Source: Mesorhizobium amorphae
Lineage (GTDB): Bacteria > Pseudomonadota > Alphaproteobacteria > Rhizobiales > Rhizobiaceae
Direction of reading: 5' to 3'
NCBI RefSeq assembly: GCF_014843845.1
Contig: NZ_JHQS01000031.1
Location: 1 to 64,000 of the forward strand
DNA length: 64,000 nucleotides
The translations under genes and the position numbers were made by a program. The first letter of the stretch is position 1. Every line of letters begins with the position of its first letter. Below, in pieces: positions 26,360 through 35,806 of this stretch. The notes below the pieces were generated by a model, which worked only from the letters and a program-made list of their open reading frames with translations, did not search any database and was not told the DNA's origin.

Positions 26360-27384
26360 TGCCGCTGATGACTGACAAGGAACGCCCCGCAATGGCCGCG
26401 AATGAAACGATCGGCACCGCCTATGCGTCGCCACCGCCACGCCAGGCGCTCAGATGGCTGACCGCACGCCTGGAAGTCAGGATGCTGCTGCTTGCCGTGC
26501 TGATTGCCGTCACGCTGTCGCTGGCCTCGCCCTATTTCCTGACCACCATCAACGTGCTGAACCTGCTCGACCAGTCGGTGGTCGTCGGCATCGTCGCCAT
26601 CGGTATGACCTTCGTCATCCTCACCGGCGGCATCGACCTATCCGTCGGTGCGGTGGCCGGGCTGACCGGCATCATCTTCGGCCTCGTCGTGCCTGACCTC
26701 GGCCTGCCGGTCGGCGCGCTGGTGGCGATCGTCGCCGGCGGCCTGATCGGCCTCGTCTCCGGCGTCCTGATCAGCTATTTCGGCCTCGCCGCCTTCGTCG
26801 TCACGCTCGGCATGATGTCGATCGGCCGCAGCCTCTGCTACATTTTCTCCGGCGGCATCTCGATCTCGAACATTCCGGAATCGCTGAGCGACTTCGTCTA
26901 CACCAAGGTCGCCTTCATCCCGATGAACGTCTTCGTCCTGCTCGTGCTCTACCTGCTGGCCTATCTCTATCTCGGCTACACCAAGGGCGGCCGCACCATC
27001 TATGCCATCGGCTCCAACGCCGAAGCCGCCAGAACCGCCGGCCTCAACGTCGTCGGCTACGCCATCCTGCCCTATGTCGTCTCCGGCGCGCTGTCGGCGG
27101 TATCGGCGCTGCTCCTGGCCGGCAAGATCCTGTCGGTCGATCCGCTGGCCGGCAATCTGCTGGAGCTCGACGCGATTGCCGCCGTCGTCATCGGCGGCGC
27201 CAGCCTGTTCGGCGGGCGCGGCTCGATCATCGGCACGCTGATCGGCGTCTTCATCATGGTGATGATCCGCAACGGCCTCAATCTGATGGGCGTCTCGCCG
27301 TTCTGGCAGGGCTCGGCGATCGGCGCCATCATCATCGCCGCCGTGCTGGTGGAAAGGCTGGTGAGCCGCCGGGGCGCCCGATGA
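26359..27384 (+). CDS. sugar ABC transporter permease (RbsC type)
   Basis: The 341-residue product has about nine membrane segments. Signature stretches are VGIVAIGMTFVILTGGIDLSVGAVAG, GLAAFVVTLGMMSIGRSL, and the EAAG-like coupling loop GSNAEAARTAGLNVVGY. DAIAAVVIGGASLFGGRGS is the conserved late motif. The first ATG overlaps the ATPase stop. An ATG at 26392 with AAGGA upstream is an alternative. Confidence 0.9.
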   Translation: MPLMTDKERPAMAANETIGTAYASPPPRQALRWLTARLEVRMLLLAVLIAVTLSLASPYFLTTINVLNLLDQSVVVGIVAIGMTFVILTGGIDLSVGAVAGLTGIIFGLVVPDLGLPVGALVAIVAGGLIGLVSGVLISYFGLAAFVVTLGMMSIGRSLCYIFSGGISISNIPESLSDFVYTKVAFIPMNVFVLLVLYLLAYLYLGYTKGGRTIYAIGSNAEAARTAGLNVVGYAILPYVVSGALSAVSALLLAGKILSVDPLAGNLLELDAIAAVVIGGASLFGGRGSIIGTLIGVFIMVMIRNGLNLMGVSPFWQGSAIGAIIIAAVLVERLVSRRGAR

Positions 27385-27427
27385 CGTCAGTACCCTCCAG
27401 CGCCGCCTGCATCCGCCAGGAGCCGGC

Positions 27428-28420
27428 ATGACCCTGCGCATTGGCATGATCGGCGCCGGCTGGGTGACGCGCCACCACCTCGATGCCTGGCGTCGCCTTG
27501 CCGACCGGGCCGTCGTCGTCGCCATTGCCGACCCCTCCGCCGAGGCGCGCAACCCCCGTGCAGCCGAGTACGGCATTGCCGGCATCCATGCCGACGCCGC
27601 CGACATGCTGGCGGCCGAAAAGCTCGACGCCGTCGACATCGCTTCGTCGCGCGAATTCCATGCCGGCCATGTCCGGCTGGCGGCGCGAGCGGGGCTGGCC
27701 ATCCTCTGCCAAAAGCCGCTGGCGCCGAGCTTTGCCGAAGCGGAAACGCTGGTCGCCGAGATCGGCAATCGCGTCCCGTTCATGGTGCATGAGAACTGGC
27801 GCTTCCGGCCGCATTACCGGCAGATCAGGCACTGGCTGGACGCGGCCGGCATCGGCCGCCCGCTGCAGGCACAGATGAGCGCGCTGAGCAGCGGCCTGGT
27901 GCCGGACGCCGATGGCCAACTGCCGGCGCTGCGGCGCCAGCCGATGCTGGCTGCGCTCGGTGAGATGCTGGTCAAGGAGATCCTGATCCACCACATCGAC
28001 ACGCTGCGCTTCCTGTTCGGCGAACTCTGCCTGCGCTCCGCCGCCGTTGGCAGGCTGAGCGATGCGGTGATCGGCGACGACCACGCGCTGCTGTCGATGG
28101 TCGCCAGCGATGGAACACCAGTGATCCTGCAAGGCAATCTCAACGCCCGCGGCTATCCCGGCGAGGTCTTCGACCGGCTGGAGGTCTTTTGCGAACGCGG
28201 CCGTATCCTTCTGGAGCGCGACCGGCTGACGCTTGACGGCGAACGGTCCGAAACCGTGGCGATCGACCTGGCGGCGAACTACGCCGCATCCTATCGCGAC
28301 ACGATCGCCTGCTTCCTCGACGGTCTGGCGGCGGGCCGCATCCTCGAAAACAGCCCCACCGACAATCTCGGCACGCTGCGCCTCGTCGACGAAGCCTATC
28401 GCTGGCGGCGCCCGACCTGA
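27428..28420 (+). CDS. Gfo/Idh/MocA family NAD(P)-dependent sugar dehydrogenase
   Basis: The 330-residue product opens with a Rossmann motif, IGMIGAGWVTRHHL. The usual EKP catalytic triplet appears as CQKPLAP, a known variant with Gln for Glu, and the substrate-domain His is in VKEILIHHIDTLRFLFG. It is the last gene of the operon. It should oxidise an aldose at C1 to the lactone, supplying the first step of the pathway encoded upstream. Confidence 0.87.
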   Translation: MTLRIGMIGAGWVTRHHLDAWRRLADRAVVVAIADPSAEARNPRAAEYGIAGIHADAADMLAAEKLDAVDIASSREFHAGHVRLAARAGLAILCQKPLAPSFAEAETLVAEIGNRVPFMVHENWRFRPHYRQIRHWLDAAGIGRPLQAQMSALSSGLVPDADGQLPALRRQPMLAALGEMLVKEILIHHIDTLRFLFGELCLRSAAVGRLSDAVIGDDHALLSMVASDGTPVILQGNLNARGYPGEVFDRLEVFCERGRILLERDRLTLDGERSETVAIDLAANYAASYRDTIACFLDGLAAGRILENSPTDNLGTLRLVDEAYRWRRPT

Positions 28421-29293
28421 GCCGGGCGAGGGGACGTGCCTTGCGCATGCCGTGCCGCCCTCATTCCCTTTTCGCACCCTTGTCGCTGTTTTGGGGCTTT
28501 CCCCTTGCGGGGACGTAGATTGTCGAAGCCCATATTGTGGTCGGCATCCGACGTGTTCCAGTTGCAAGCCAGATAGCGGACGTCAGCCGTTCGCCCATGC
28601 TGCTGTGAGTCGAACAAAGCCCCGCCACCCTGTGGGCTATTGGCATCGGTGCAGCAGTCATGAAACGCTCTTTAGACCGAGTGAACCAGGGCACTCAGTC
28701 GTAATTGAGTGATTTCTAATATATATATAAGTTGGTCCGCGCGGGGGGCTTCTTCCTATCCCGCAAATGGCCGATGCGGTGCGATAGATCTAGCAACGAG
28801 CGCCCGACCGCACCGGCCATTTCACTCCTCTGTGCAGAGTGTCGGTAAGCCAGCAGTCTTTCCGGCGCTCGATCACTTGCGACCCAAGCTTGAGAGCATG
28901 TTCCGCCGGCTCCTTTCTGTATCGATACAGCGTTGGCAGCTCTGGCGGCGGCGGCTCCCGATCATCCCGACGGCCCAGACGAGCATTTTGCTCCCCATGC
29001 GACCGTTGAGCTACCTGATGCCTCGCGAGTTCCAGACAATTTTAACGATTGGGTTGGCAGGCCGAGCCATGCACCGGCACGACGGCGCACTCATTGGCCG
29101 CGTTGCAAACAATTTTAATAATTTAGCTGCAGCTAATAAAATCCGCTATAATGCGCAATCAGCCGGCAACCTTCTACCCCCCGTTTGCTGGTTAGGCCTG
29201 GCGGCCGATCGAGCCCCCCCTCACACGGCCGCTGGGCCGCACTGCTTGGCCGGCCTCTGGCGCAGTTCGAATTAGAGAAGGGAGGGCAAGGGG
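28421..29293. other. about 870-bp intergenic region, AT-rich in places
   Basis: No gene is supported. Notable items are an AT-rich stretch near 28720, a perfect 14-bp palindrome TTAGCTGCAGCTAA at 29123-29136, and a consensus -10 TATAAT at 29147-29152 upstream of the DUF1330 gene. Bases 29193-29245 resemble 30549-30603 (GGCGGCCGAT-CGAGCCC-GGCCGCTGGGC), a dispersed degenerate repeat. Confidence 0.45.
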
Positions 29294-29590
29294 ATGGCTG
29301 CCTATCTGATTGCAGATGTCGATGTCACCGACGCTGCCACATTCGATGAATACAAGCGCGAGGTCCCGGCGACCGAAGCGCGCCATGGCGGGCGATATCT
29401 CGCGCGCGGCGGCGCAACCCGAGTGCTCGAAGGCGATTGGGATCCGCATCGGCTGGTCATCGTCGAATTCCCCGACATGGCCGCGCTCACTGCCTGGTAC
29501 GATTCTCCGGAGTACGAGCGCCTGAAGGAAATCCGCTTCCGCAGCGCCAGGACACGCATCATAGCGATCGAGGGAACGCCGGCGGCCTAG
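29294..29590 (+). CDS. DUF1330 domain protein
   Basis: The 98-residue single-domain protein begins MAAYLIADVDVTD. Family motifs are F.EYKREVPATEARHGGRYLARGG, VLEGDWDPHRLVIVEFPDM and WYDSPEYERLKEIR, a dimeric ferredoxin-like alpha-beta barrel fold. AGGGCAAGGGG lies just upstream. The function of the family is unknown, and the gene stands alone. Confidence 0.88.
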   Translation: MAAYLIADVDVTDAATFDEYKREVPATEARHGGRYLARGGATRVLEGDWDPHRLVIVEFPDMAALTAWYDSPEYERLKEIRFRSARTRIIAIEGTPAA

Positions 29591-29757
29591 CGAGACCGAC
29601 GGAAGCGCCTAGGCACAGTTCCTCGGTCACACCATACGTGCAGGCAGCCTATCTGCTACTTTGTTCCGGCGGCGGACTTGGTTGACCGCCTGGCCGGCGC
29701 CTTTACCCCAAAGCCCCCCGCCCAACGGGCGCCGGCCATCTTCCCTGGCAAATTGGC

Positions 29758-30183
29758 TTATGCAACCTTCAGGTTTATCACCCGCATCACTGCGACCACT
29801 GTTCCGTTGTTCGTAGCAGCCTCCTTCGTGCTACCCTTGCCGCAACTCCACACATCGCCTTCCTTGGCCGTGAATTGCATGTCGCCGGCCGTGACCTGCA
29901 GTTCGCCTTCAGTGACCGTGCAGACCATGTCGTCCGCCATGACGTCCCCCAGCGGGCTAGTTCCCTTCGGCTGGTAGACGACATCTTCCATGGCGATGGT
30001 CTTGTACCCCTTGATATGGGAGTCTCGTGTTCCCAGTTCGACGAGCCGGACACCGGGGAAAATCTCTTTGCCATCAGTCGGACCGTAGGTCTTGGCCGCT
30101 GCCGGAGTCGGCAATGCGACCAATAGCGGGGCCGACAACGAGGTGGCACCAAGGGCGAGAGCATTACGTCGATTCATCTTCAT
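29758..30183 (-). CDS. exported cupin-fold protein
   Basis: The 141-residue product has an N-terminal signal with a twin Arg (KMNRRNALALGATSL) ending near PAAAK, so Tat or Sec export is plausible. The mature part contains VVYQPKGTSPLGD, VCTVTEGELQVTAGDMQF and KEGDVWSCGKGST, a single small beta-barrel of cupin type, with few His ligands visible. It is convergent with the DUF1330 gene. Substrate is unknown. Confidence 0.75.
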   Translation of the reverse strand: MKMNRRNALALGATSLSAPLLVALPTPAAAKTYGPTDGKEIFPGVRLVELGTRDSHIKGYKTIAMEDVVYQPKGTSPLGDVMADDMVCTVTEGELQVTAGDMQFTAKEGDVWSCGKGSTKEAATNNGTVVAVMRVINLKVA

Positions 30184-30665
30184 AACATCCTCCCTACGTT
30201 AGTCCGCCCACCGGGCGAACCTGATATTTTACGCGCTCGAGCAGCCAAATAGTCAAAACACAATTGAGCAGGCCCATTCCGCCCCCGACAGCGGGTGGCT
30301 GTAGAGGCCACCGCCTCTTGTCCGGCGTCACGGCGTGGCTGGTGAAAGACAGAGTTTGGTCGACGCGGCCCGCCTCAGGCGACGGGCGAGAGCCAGCACG
30401 ATTTTCTTGCGCGCTCGCCATACGTTTATGGGCGGTTCGACTCTGGCTCATCCGATTGGATGGTTAGGAGAACCGAAACACAGCCGTTTTGCCAAGTTAG
30501 CGGCAATGCATGGCCGGACTACAATCTTTTCAGCCGGCGAACCGTTGCCGGTCAGGCCCGGCGGCCGATTCGAGCCCACGAGCCCTCCCGGCCGCTGGGC
30601 GGCTCGGTCGCCGAGCCTCAAGCCTCGCCAGCGCGCGTTTCGGCGGCCAAAGTGCCGGAGAACGC
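30184..30665. other. intergenic region without clear genes
   Basis: Nothing coding is convincing. Bases 30549-30603 carry the second copy of the degenerate repeat also seen at 29193-29245. Confidence 0.4.
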
Positions 30666-30815
30666 ATGATCGCTATCTGGACCAATGCCGGAACAATCAT
30701 CGTGTTCGATCCCGAAGTCGGCACTGCATCTGGCCGTTCCGAGCATGAAGCATGGAAAGAGATCGAGCGCCGCAAGGCGATGAAGCAGGAACGGCGAGCA
30801 GTCCTACAGTGCTGA
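30666..30815 (+). CDS. small hypothetical protein
   Basis: The predicted product has 49 residues, opens MIAIWTNAGTIIVFDPEVG and ends in a Lys/Arg-rich helix (EIERRKAMKQERRAVLQC). GGAG lies 7 bases upstream of the ATG. Its composition is that of a folded small protein, unlike surrounding open frames. No family is recognised. Confidence 0.45.
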   Translation: MIAIWTNAGTIIVFDPEVGTASGRSEHEAWKEIERRKAMKQERRAVLQC

Positions 30816-31054
30816 AGCGCAGGTTCAGAGCGCGGACACTACTGGGACGGATGCAGCTTTCATTCAATGACGCGGGACAGGGCCGGTAAGCTGAGGAGGC
30901 CTGATGGCCCGGTCTGCTTCGTTGGGTTGCCACAGAATTTGCAGGCCGGGCCGCGCCCCCCGGCGGTTTCGATAGCCGGAGCCCCGAAACAAATTGCTCC
31001 TTATTCGGCGGTTAGACAAATCACGGTTGATTGCGCCATGGAGAGGGCGGGAAA

Positions 31055-31086
31055 CCCGCGTCTCTCCTTGTACGGGGAGACGCGGG
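31055..31086. repeat. 13-bp stem hairpin
   Basis: CCCGCGTCTCTCC at 31055-31067 pairs with GGGGAGACGCGGG at 31074-31086 (one G-T pair), with loop TTGTAC. No T run follows, so a terminator is not indicated. Confidence 0.6.
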
Positions 31087-31187
31087 CCAGGTTGCCACCT
31101 GTTGCACGTCACCAGCGGTGAAATGCAACCGGACACAATCATTAACCATCGCTAATGTCTAGGCCGGGATTCCGCGATTGAGAATGA

Positions 31188-31230
31188 GCAGCGGGGACCG
31201 GGTGGGGGGCTTGGGGTAGGTCCCCGCTGC
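31188..31230. repeat. 12-bp perfect inverted repeat
   Basis: GCAGCGGGGACC at 31188-31199 is mirrored by GGTCCCCGCTGC at 31219-31230 with a G-rich 19-base loop. A second small stem (CTGCCTTCGCAG) follows. It is possibly part of a structured RNA. Confidence 0.6.
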
Positions 31231-31961
31231 CTTGGGCTGCCTTCGCAGGGTGCAGTGGCAGCACAACCAAATAGGTGACTGAGCATGAAAGAACGAATGG
31301 CAGGTGAGCCGTTTTGAACGTCCTGTCAGTCCTCTTACACCGGCCAATGCCGGGGCCGGCGTCTCAAGGAGTGCGGCCGGGGGACGGACCTTCAAGACGT
31401 TGCGACTTCCGTAACCCCAACCGCACACCCGGCTTGACGTACGTGCCCACCCAATTGACCCCAGCGTCAAGCGACAGATCAATAGTAGCCGATGTCGATC
31501 GCCCCCAAATCGGCCGCTTGAGCTAGCGCGGATAGACAATTCGGGTCAGCGAGGTTCGACGCGGAGAAAAGAAGGTCGGAATATCCGTGCCGCCGCCAGC
31601 GCGCGTCCTTGCCGGCCCTGTAGGCAGCTTACGTCAGTCCCAACTGCACCTGCCATTTGTTAACCTCTACGGCTGGGCAGCGCTAACCATCACCCGCCAT
31701 TCCCTTTCACGTATATTCGAATATGCTAATTTAGATATGGCGCAGTTGTTAAGACCACTGTCCTGCGCCGCTGAGCGCCGGACACCTGCTGATCTTCTCT
31801 TCGCTAGCCCGACCGGCACCGGCGCTCCCTTTCCGATTTCATGTAGCAGCCCGCGTCTTTGGTCCGCTTCCCTGAAATCCTGCATCGAAGCGCGTGGTCC
31901 TCGCCCCGCAGCTGCTTCACACGGCCGATCAGACCTGGCCTGACCCCCATGGCGCCGGCCC

Positions 31962-31995
31962 GGAATGCCTCTGGACGCGCTCCCAGAGGCGTTCC
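31962..31995. repeat. 13-bp stem hairpin
   Basis: GGAATGCCTCTGG at 31962-31974 pairs with CCAGAGGCGTTCC at 31983-31995 (one G-T pair) around an 8-base loop. No gene is adjacent. Confidence 0.6.
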
Positions 31996-32483
31996 CGCAA
32001 TCCCGTCCTTGGCGAAGCGAGCCACCATCCAGCCGCTGGGCCGCACCCGCGCCCCCAGGCTAGCGGAGGCGCGGGCCGATTGGGTCACCCCAACATGCAG
32101 CACCGTAGAGGCGATGCTGCGAGGTGACAGTCATCGATCCGAGCGCTCGGCTCTATTAAAAAAGTTATAGAAACCGAAAAAAACAATGCCCTTGATTCTG
32201 AAGCGGAGGAAGCCCGCGCCAGCAATTGGCTGCTCACGCCGAATTCCGAGCACGACCGCGGAAGCTGGGCGGCTGAAAAAGGCCCGCCGGCCAGAGCCAG
32301 CGGGCGAAGTTGGGGGTGGATTAGCCAGAGTGAAAAGGCTCCAGCAGAATGGGTGCAGTCGCCGTGACTTGGGCGATACAACCGGCGCCTGGCTCCCGCT
32401 TGCGCCCCGGTTGCCGGCCCCGGTAACGGATTCTTCTCTGCTTTTGTGCACATTGTCCGCGACAGGGTGGACAAAAACCGGGC

Positions 32484-34583
32484 ATGGCAGACGACAAGAC
32501 ACGCAATGGAGAGTTCTGGGCACTGGCGCTCGAGCGTGCCCATCTCGGCGTCTGGGACTGGGATATCAAGAGTGGCGCCTGCTATTATTCGCCGACCTGG
32601 TCGAAGATGCTCGGCTATGACGAGGGCGAGCTTGCCGACGCGGCCGACCTCTGGCTGCAGTTGACGCATCCCGACGATCGCGAGCGCGCGAAGGCCAGCG
32701 GCGACGGCCATATTGCCGGCCTGACCCCTTCGATCGAGACCGAGCTTCGCCTCAGGCACAAGGACGGCCACTGGGTCTGGGTGCTGGACCGCGGCGGCAT
32801 TGTCGAGCGCGATGAAAACGGCCAACCGCTCAGGCTGATGGGCGTGCAGACCGACATCACCAGGCAGAAGGAGGCGGAAGCCGCACTCGAGCAGGTCAAT
32901 GTCCGCTTCCGGCTGGCGCTCGCCGCCAGCGGCACCGGCATCTGGCACCATGATATCGGCACCCGCAAGAGCTATTGGGATGCCCGCACCAGGGAGATCT
33001 TCGGCCTCGTCGCCGACACCGATGAGGTGACGGCCGACCTCTGGCACACCTATCTGCACCCGGACGACAAGGATGCCACCGAGCGCGCCCACCAGGTGCC
33101 TCTCGGTTCTGCCACCGTCATCGCTTCGCAGTACCGCATCGTCAAGCGCGACGGCGAGACCCGCCATGTCGAATCCCTGGTGCGCTTCATCGCCGCCGGC
33201 TCGGCGGGCCAGATCCTCGGCACCGTGCGCGACATCACCGAGGACAAGACACGCGCCCAGGAACTGGCCTATGCGGCCAACCACGATGCGCTGACCGGGC
33301 TCTTGAACCGCGCCGCCTTCGACAGGCTGCTGGCCGACCATATCGCCACGGCGCGCCGGCTGCCGCTGGCAGTATTCTATGTCGATCTCGACTACTTCAA
33401 GGCGCTTAACGATTACGCCGGCCATGCCGCCGGCGACCTTGCGCTGAAGGGCGTCGCCGGCAGCATCGTGCGCTGCCTGCCGCCATCCGCTTATGCAGCG
33501 CGCCTCGGCGGCGACGAGTTCGCGCTGCTGGTGCCGAATTGCAATGCCGCGCAGGCAGAGCGGCTGGCCGCTGCCGTTCTCGTGGCGGTGCGCGACGCCG
33601 ACCTTGGTGCCGCGGCGACGTCGCGCAGGCTCGCGGCCAGCGTCGGCATCGCCTTTGTCTCCGACCACAACACCACCGTGGCCGACGCGCTGGCCTGCGC
33701 CGACGACGCCTGCTACGCGGCCAAGGCCGCCGGGCGCAACCGTTTTGCCGTGTTTTCGCCGGAGACCGCGTCGGGCTCCGGCGGGCTCAACGCGGCACGG
33801 CTGGCCGCCGACCTGGTCGACGCCATGGAGGACGGCAGGCTGAAGCTGTTCGGCCAGCAGATCCATCTGCTTGGCAAACCGTGGCAGGAGAGCCGTCATG
33901 TCGAGGTGCTGGCACGGCTGATCGGACGCAATGGCCGGATGATCCCGCCCGGCGAATTCATCCCGGTGGCGGAGCGCTTCGGCCTCGCTTCCCGGCTCGA
34001 CCGCTGGATCATCAGGACGGCGCTCTCGCAGCACGGTCCGGCAATGCGGTCGGGCGCGATTTCGCTCGGCTTCAACCTGTCGGCGCAGACGCTGAGCGAC
34101 CCGCAACTGTGGGACTTCGTCGACGCCGCCATCGCTGAGTCCGGCGCACCGCATTCGGGCATCGGCTTCGAGATCACCGAGACCGCCGCCGTCACCAATT
34201 TCGACGCCGCTGAACAGTTCGTGCGCAAGGCGCGCGAGCGCCGCTGCCGCGTCAGCCTCGACGATTTCGGCGCCGGCATGAGCTCGTTCGAATATCTGCG
34301 GCGCTTTCCCGTCGACGCGATCAAGATCGACGGCTCTTTCATTGAGCACATCGCGCAAAGCCGCTTCGACCGCGAGATCGTTCTGGCCATCACCAGCATC
34401 GCCAGAAGCCTCGGCTGCTCGGTGGTGGCGGAGAAGATCGAGCAGCAGACGGCGCTCGACATGCTGCGCGACATGGGCGTCGACTCCGGCCAGGGCTTTC
34501 TGCTGCACCGGCCCGAGCCGCTGGAGGCGATTGTTTCTCGAGCGACGGCTCAGGCGGTTCTGCCGGAGCGGCGGCAGGCGTAA
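32484..34583 (+). CDS. PAS-PAS-GGDEF-EAL cyclic-di-GMP signalling protein
   Basis: The product has 699 residues and no membrane segment, so it is probably a cytoplasmic sensor. Two PAS/PAC modules occupy about 10-130 and 135-255 (HPDDRERA, WVWVLDRGGIVERDENG; HPDDKDATERA). The diguanylate cyclase domain has an intact GGDEF near residue 342 (YAARLGGDEFALL). The phosphodiesterase domain begins with EVL in place of EAL near residue 472, then DDFGAGMSSFEYLRRFPVDAIKIDGSFI, with EKIEQQ in the loop where EGVET is usual. Both activities are possible, though the atypical EKIE loop makes hydrolysis less certain. It is monocistronic. Confidence 0.9.
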   Translation: MADDKTRNGEFWALALERAHLGVWDWDIKSGACYYSPTWSKMLGYDEGELADAADLWLQLTHPDDRERAKASGDGHIAGLTPSIETELRLRHKDGHWVWVLDRGGIVERDENGQPLRLMGVQTDITRQKEAEAALEQVNVRFRLALAASGTGIWHHDIGTRKSYWDARTREIFGLVADTDEVTADLWHTYLHPDDKDATERAHQVPLGSATVIASQYRIVKRDGETRHVESLVRFIAAGSAGQILGTVRDITEDKTRAQELAYAANHDALTGLLNRAAFDRLLADHIATARRLPLAVFYVDLDYFKALNDYAGHAAGDLALKGVAGSIVRCLPPSAYAARLGGDEFALLVPNCNAAQAERLAAAVLVAVRDADLGAAATSRRLAASVGIAFVSDHNTTVADALACADDACYAAKAAGRNRFAVFSPETASGSGGLNAARLAADLVDAMEDGRLKLFGQQIHLLGKPWQESRHVEVLARLIGRNGRMIPPGEFIPVAERFGLASRLDRWIIRTALSQHGPAMRSGAISLGFNLSAQTLSDPQLWDFVDAAIAESGAPHSGIGFEITETAAVTNFDAAEQFVRKARERRCRVSLDDFGAGMSSFEYLRRFPVDAIKIDGSFIEHIAQSRFDREIVLAITSIARSLGCSVVAEKIEQQTALDMLRDMGVDSGQGFLLHRPEPLEAIVSRATAQAVLPERRQA

Positions 34584-34784
34584 GCTCTTTTTGTCGGCTT
34601 CTTGAGCAGGCTTGCGTCGCACCGTGGCACCGCCGTGGGATGGGCGGCGACGATGCCGGCGTCGGCGGCGGCGTAGGAGGCCTCGGCGCGCGCGGCTGCG
34701 GGATCTCGCGCCAGCGCCGCCTGCTAGTGGTGGCGTTGAGGCCGCGAAAAGCACCGTAGGCGGCGCCGATGCGGGTCGCGAGGT
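34584..34784. other. gap between the GGDEF-EAL gene and leftward genes
   Basis: On the minus strand a frame starting at 34788 (MNLATRIGAAYGAFRGLN) overlaps the preceding gene's stop and could be the N-terminus of a phage portal-like protein. It runs on as Pro/Ser-rich sequence antisense to the EAL domain. At most it is a truncated remnant. Confidence 0.3.
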
Positions 34785-35015
34785 TCATAACTGTACACGT
34801 CCGACGGGAACGACTGGCATGCCGGCCTTCGCCATCGCTCGCTGGAAGTCCGCGAGCAGCAGTTCAACAGGCACCTGCAGGGTACGTCGCCATCTTCTCG
34901 AAGGTCGGCACCTTCTTGCCAGCCTTGGCCCGCAGCCGATGAGCTTTTTCGTGCGAACGGGGCGGCGGCGAAAGTCGTCGCTCTGCAGATACATAGCGAG
35001 AAGTTCGTCCATCAC
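34785..35015 (-). pseudogene. possible frameshifted small gene
   Basis: The 76-residue frame starts MMDELLAMYLQSDDFRRRPV with an ATGA overlap on the upstream gene and ends ADFQRAMAKAGMPVVPVGRVQL. Between these two sensible ends the middle is Arg-rich nonsense, while the neighbouring frame there reads SHEKAHRLRAKAGKKVPTFE. Two compensating frameshifts would fit. Its family is unrecognised. The operon position suggests a phage-derived remnant. Confidence 0.35.
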
Positions 35016-35647
35016 TCAGGCCTTTCCGCCTGGCGGGGAAAGCGAACACGCGTCACGAGGTTTTCGCGAAACGTCTTCACTTCGGCCAGCATCTGTTCGA
35101 ACGAAGGATCACCGAGCGGCGGCAGGAACGGTGCCGAGAGGTCAATCCCGATGACCTTTGCGCGATCCCGGACCCTAGCCAACAACGACGTTACGTTGAT
35201 GAGTGTCATGCGATCGGGGATCGTCGTCGCCTTATTATGATCGAACTCCCCGAGTTCGCGCATCGTGCCGTAACTGATATTGACGGCTTCGCGGAGGCCA
35301 AGCCCCTTACGGCTTTGCCCATAAAGCTCGACTTCTTCCAAGACCTGACCGCGCTCGAGAGCGACGAGGAATGTCGGCTCGGCGATCTGGTCTGCCTTCG
35401 AGACGGCCGCGCACCACTGGTCGTTGAAGCCTTTCAAAAGCACGGCGGCCACTTTGCGCGTGAGCGCGGGAGCTAGCTCGTCGGTCAGCTTCCAGGCGAC
35501 AGCGTCAAGGTCGAGGAACGTTCCTCCAGCCAGCATGCGGTCGAGCCCGGCCATGAAGACAGCTTCGCGCCGGCTGATCGCAGCCCTGAACGTGGTCGGC
35601 TTTACTTCCGCGAGGGCGAAAAATTCATCCGAGGAGAGAGTACGCAT
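35012..35647 (-). CDS. hypothetical protein, possibly phage-related
   Basis: The product has about 211 residues. The ATG at 35647 (MRTLSSDEFFALAEVKPTTF) is chosen because AAGGAAGG lies upstream, rather than 35704. The N-terminal 30 residues resemble a MerR-like helix-turn-helix (DEFFALAEVKPTTFRAAISRRE). The rest contains an all-helical middle part and no catalytic motif. It is followed by an overlapping small gene that may be frameshifted. I do not recognise the family. Confidence 0.6.
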   Translation of the reverse strand: MRTLSSDEFFALAEVKPTTFRAAISRREAVFMAGLDRMLAGGTFLDLDAVAWKLTDELAPALTRKVAAVLLKGFNDQWCAAVSKADQIAEPTFLVALERGQVLEEVELYGQSRKGLGLREAVNISYGTMRELGEFDHNKATTIPDRMTLINVTSLLARVRDRAKVIGIDLSAPFLPPLGDPSFEQMLAEVKTFRENLVTRVRFPRQAERPE

Positions 35648-35762
35648 CGCTTCACCTTCCTTTTGTTGCGACATGCAATTAGCACTAATTGCGCGTCGTA
35701 ACAAGACCGGATGACGTAGGCTGTGGAAAAGGCGGGTGCGACGCCTGTTGACTCCTCGACAT

Positions 35763-35785
35763 TATACATTATATGCAATTGTATA
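35763..35785. promoter_or_regulatory. AT-rich dyad, candidate BigR operator
   Basis: TATACA at 35763-35768 and TGTATA at 35780-35785 form inverted 6-bp arms with centres 17 bp apart, in a strongly AT-rich patch ending 22 bases before the MBL gene start. ArsR-family BigR/SqrR proteins bind AT-rich dyads overlapping the promoter of their own operon, and bigR is the second gene here. Confidence 0.5.
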
Positions 35786-35806
35786 TTGAAAAGAGGAAGT
35801 GCGGCG

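Larger units (their letters stand above)
30816..32483. other. about 1.7 kb of apparently non-coding DNA with strong hairpins
   Basis: No convincing gene is present on either strand. All open frames are short and compositionally biased. The region contains three strong inverted repeats (listed separately). It may hold untranslated RNAs, decayed genes or repeat remnants. Confidence 0.45.

Noticed and set aside
28461..28694. 77-residue minus-strand frame
   Set aside because: There is no ribosome-binding site and no family resemblance, and another frame of similar length overlaps it. Coding is not supported.
28709..29275. 188-residue open frame in the gap before the DUF1330 gene
   Set aside because: It crosses an AT-rich non-coding stretch, has no recognisable domain and shows irregular composition along its length.
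31188..31230. Rho-independent terminator
   Set aside because: The stem is strong but no T run follows in either direction and no gene ends next to it. It is recorded only as an inverted repeat.
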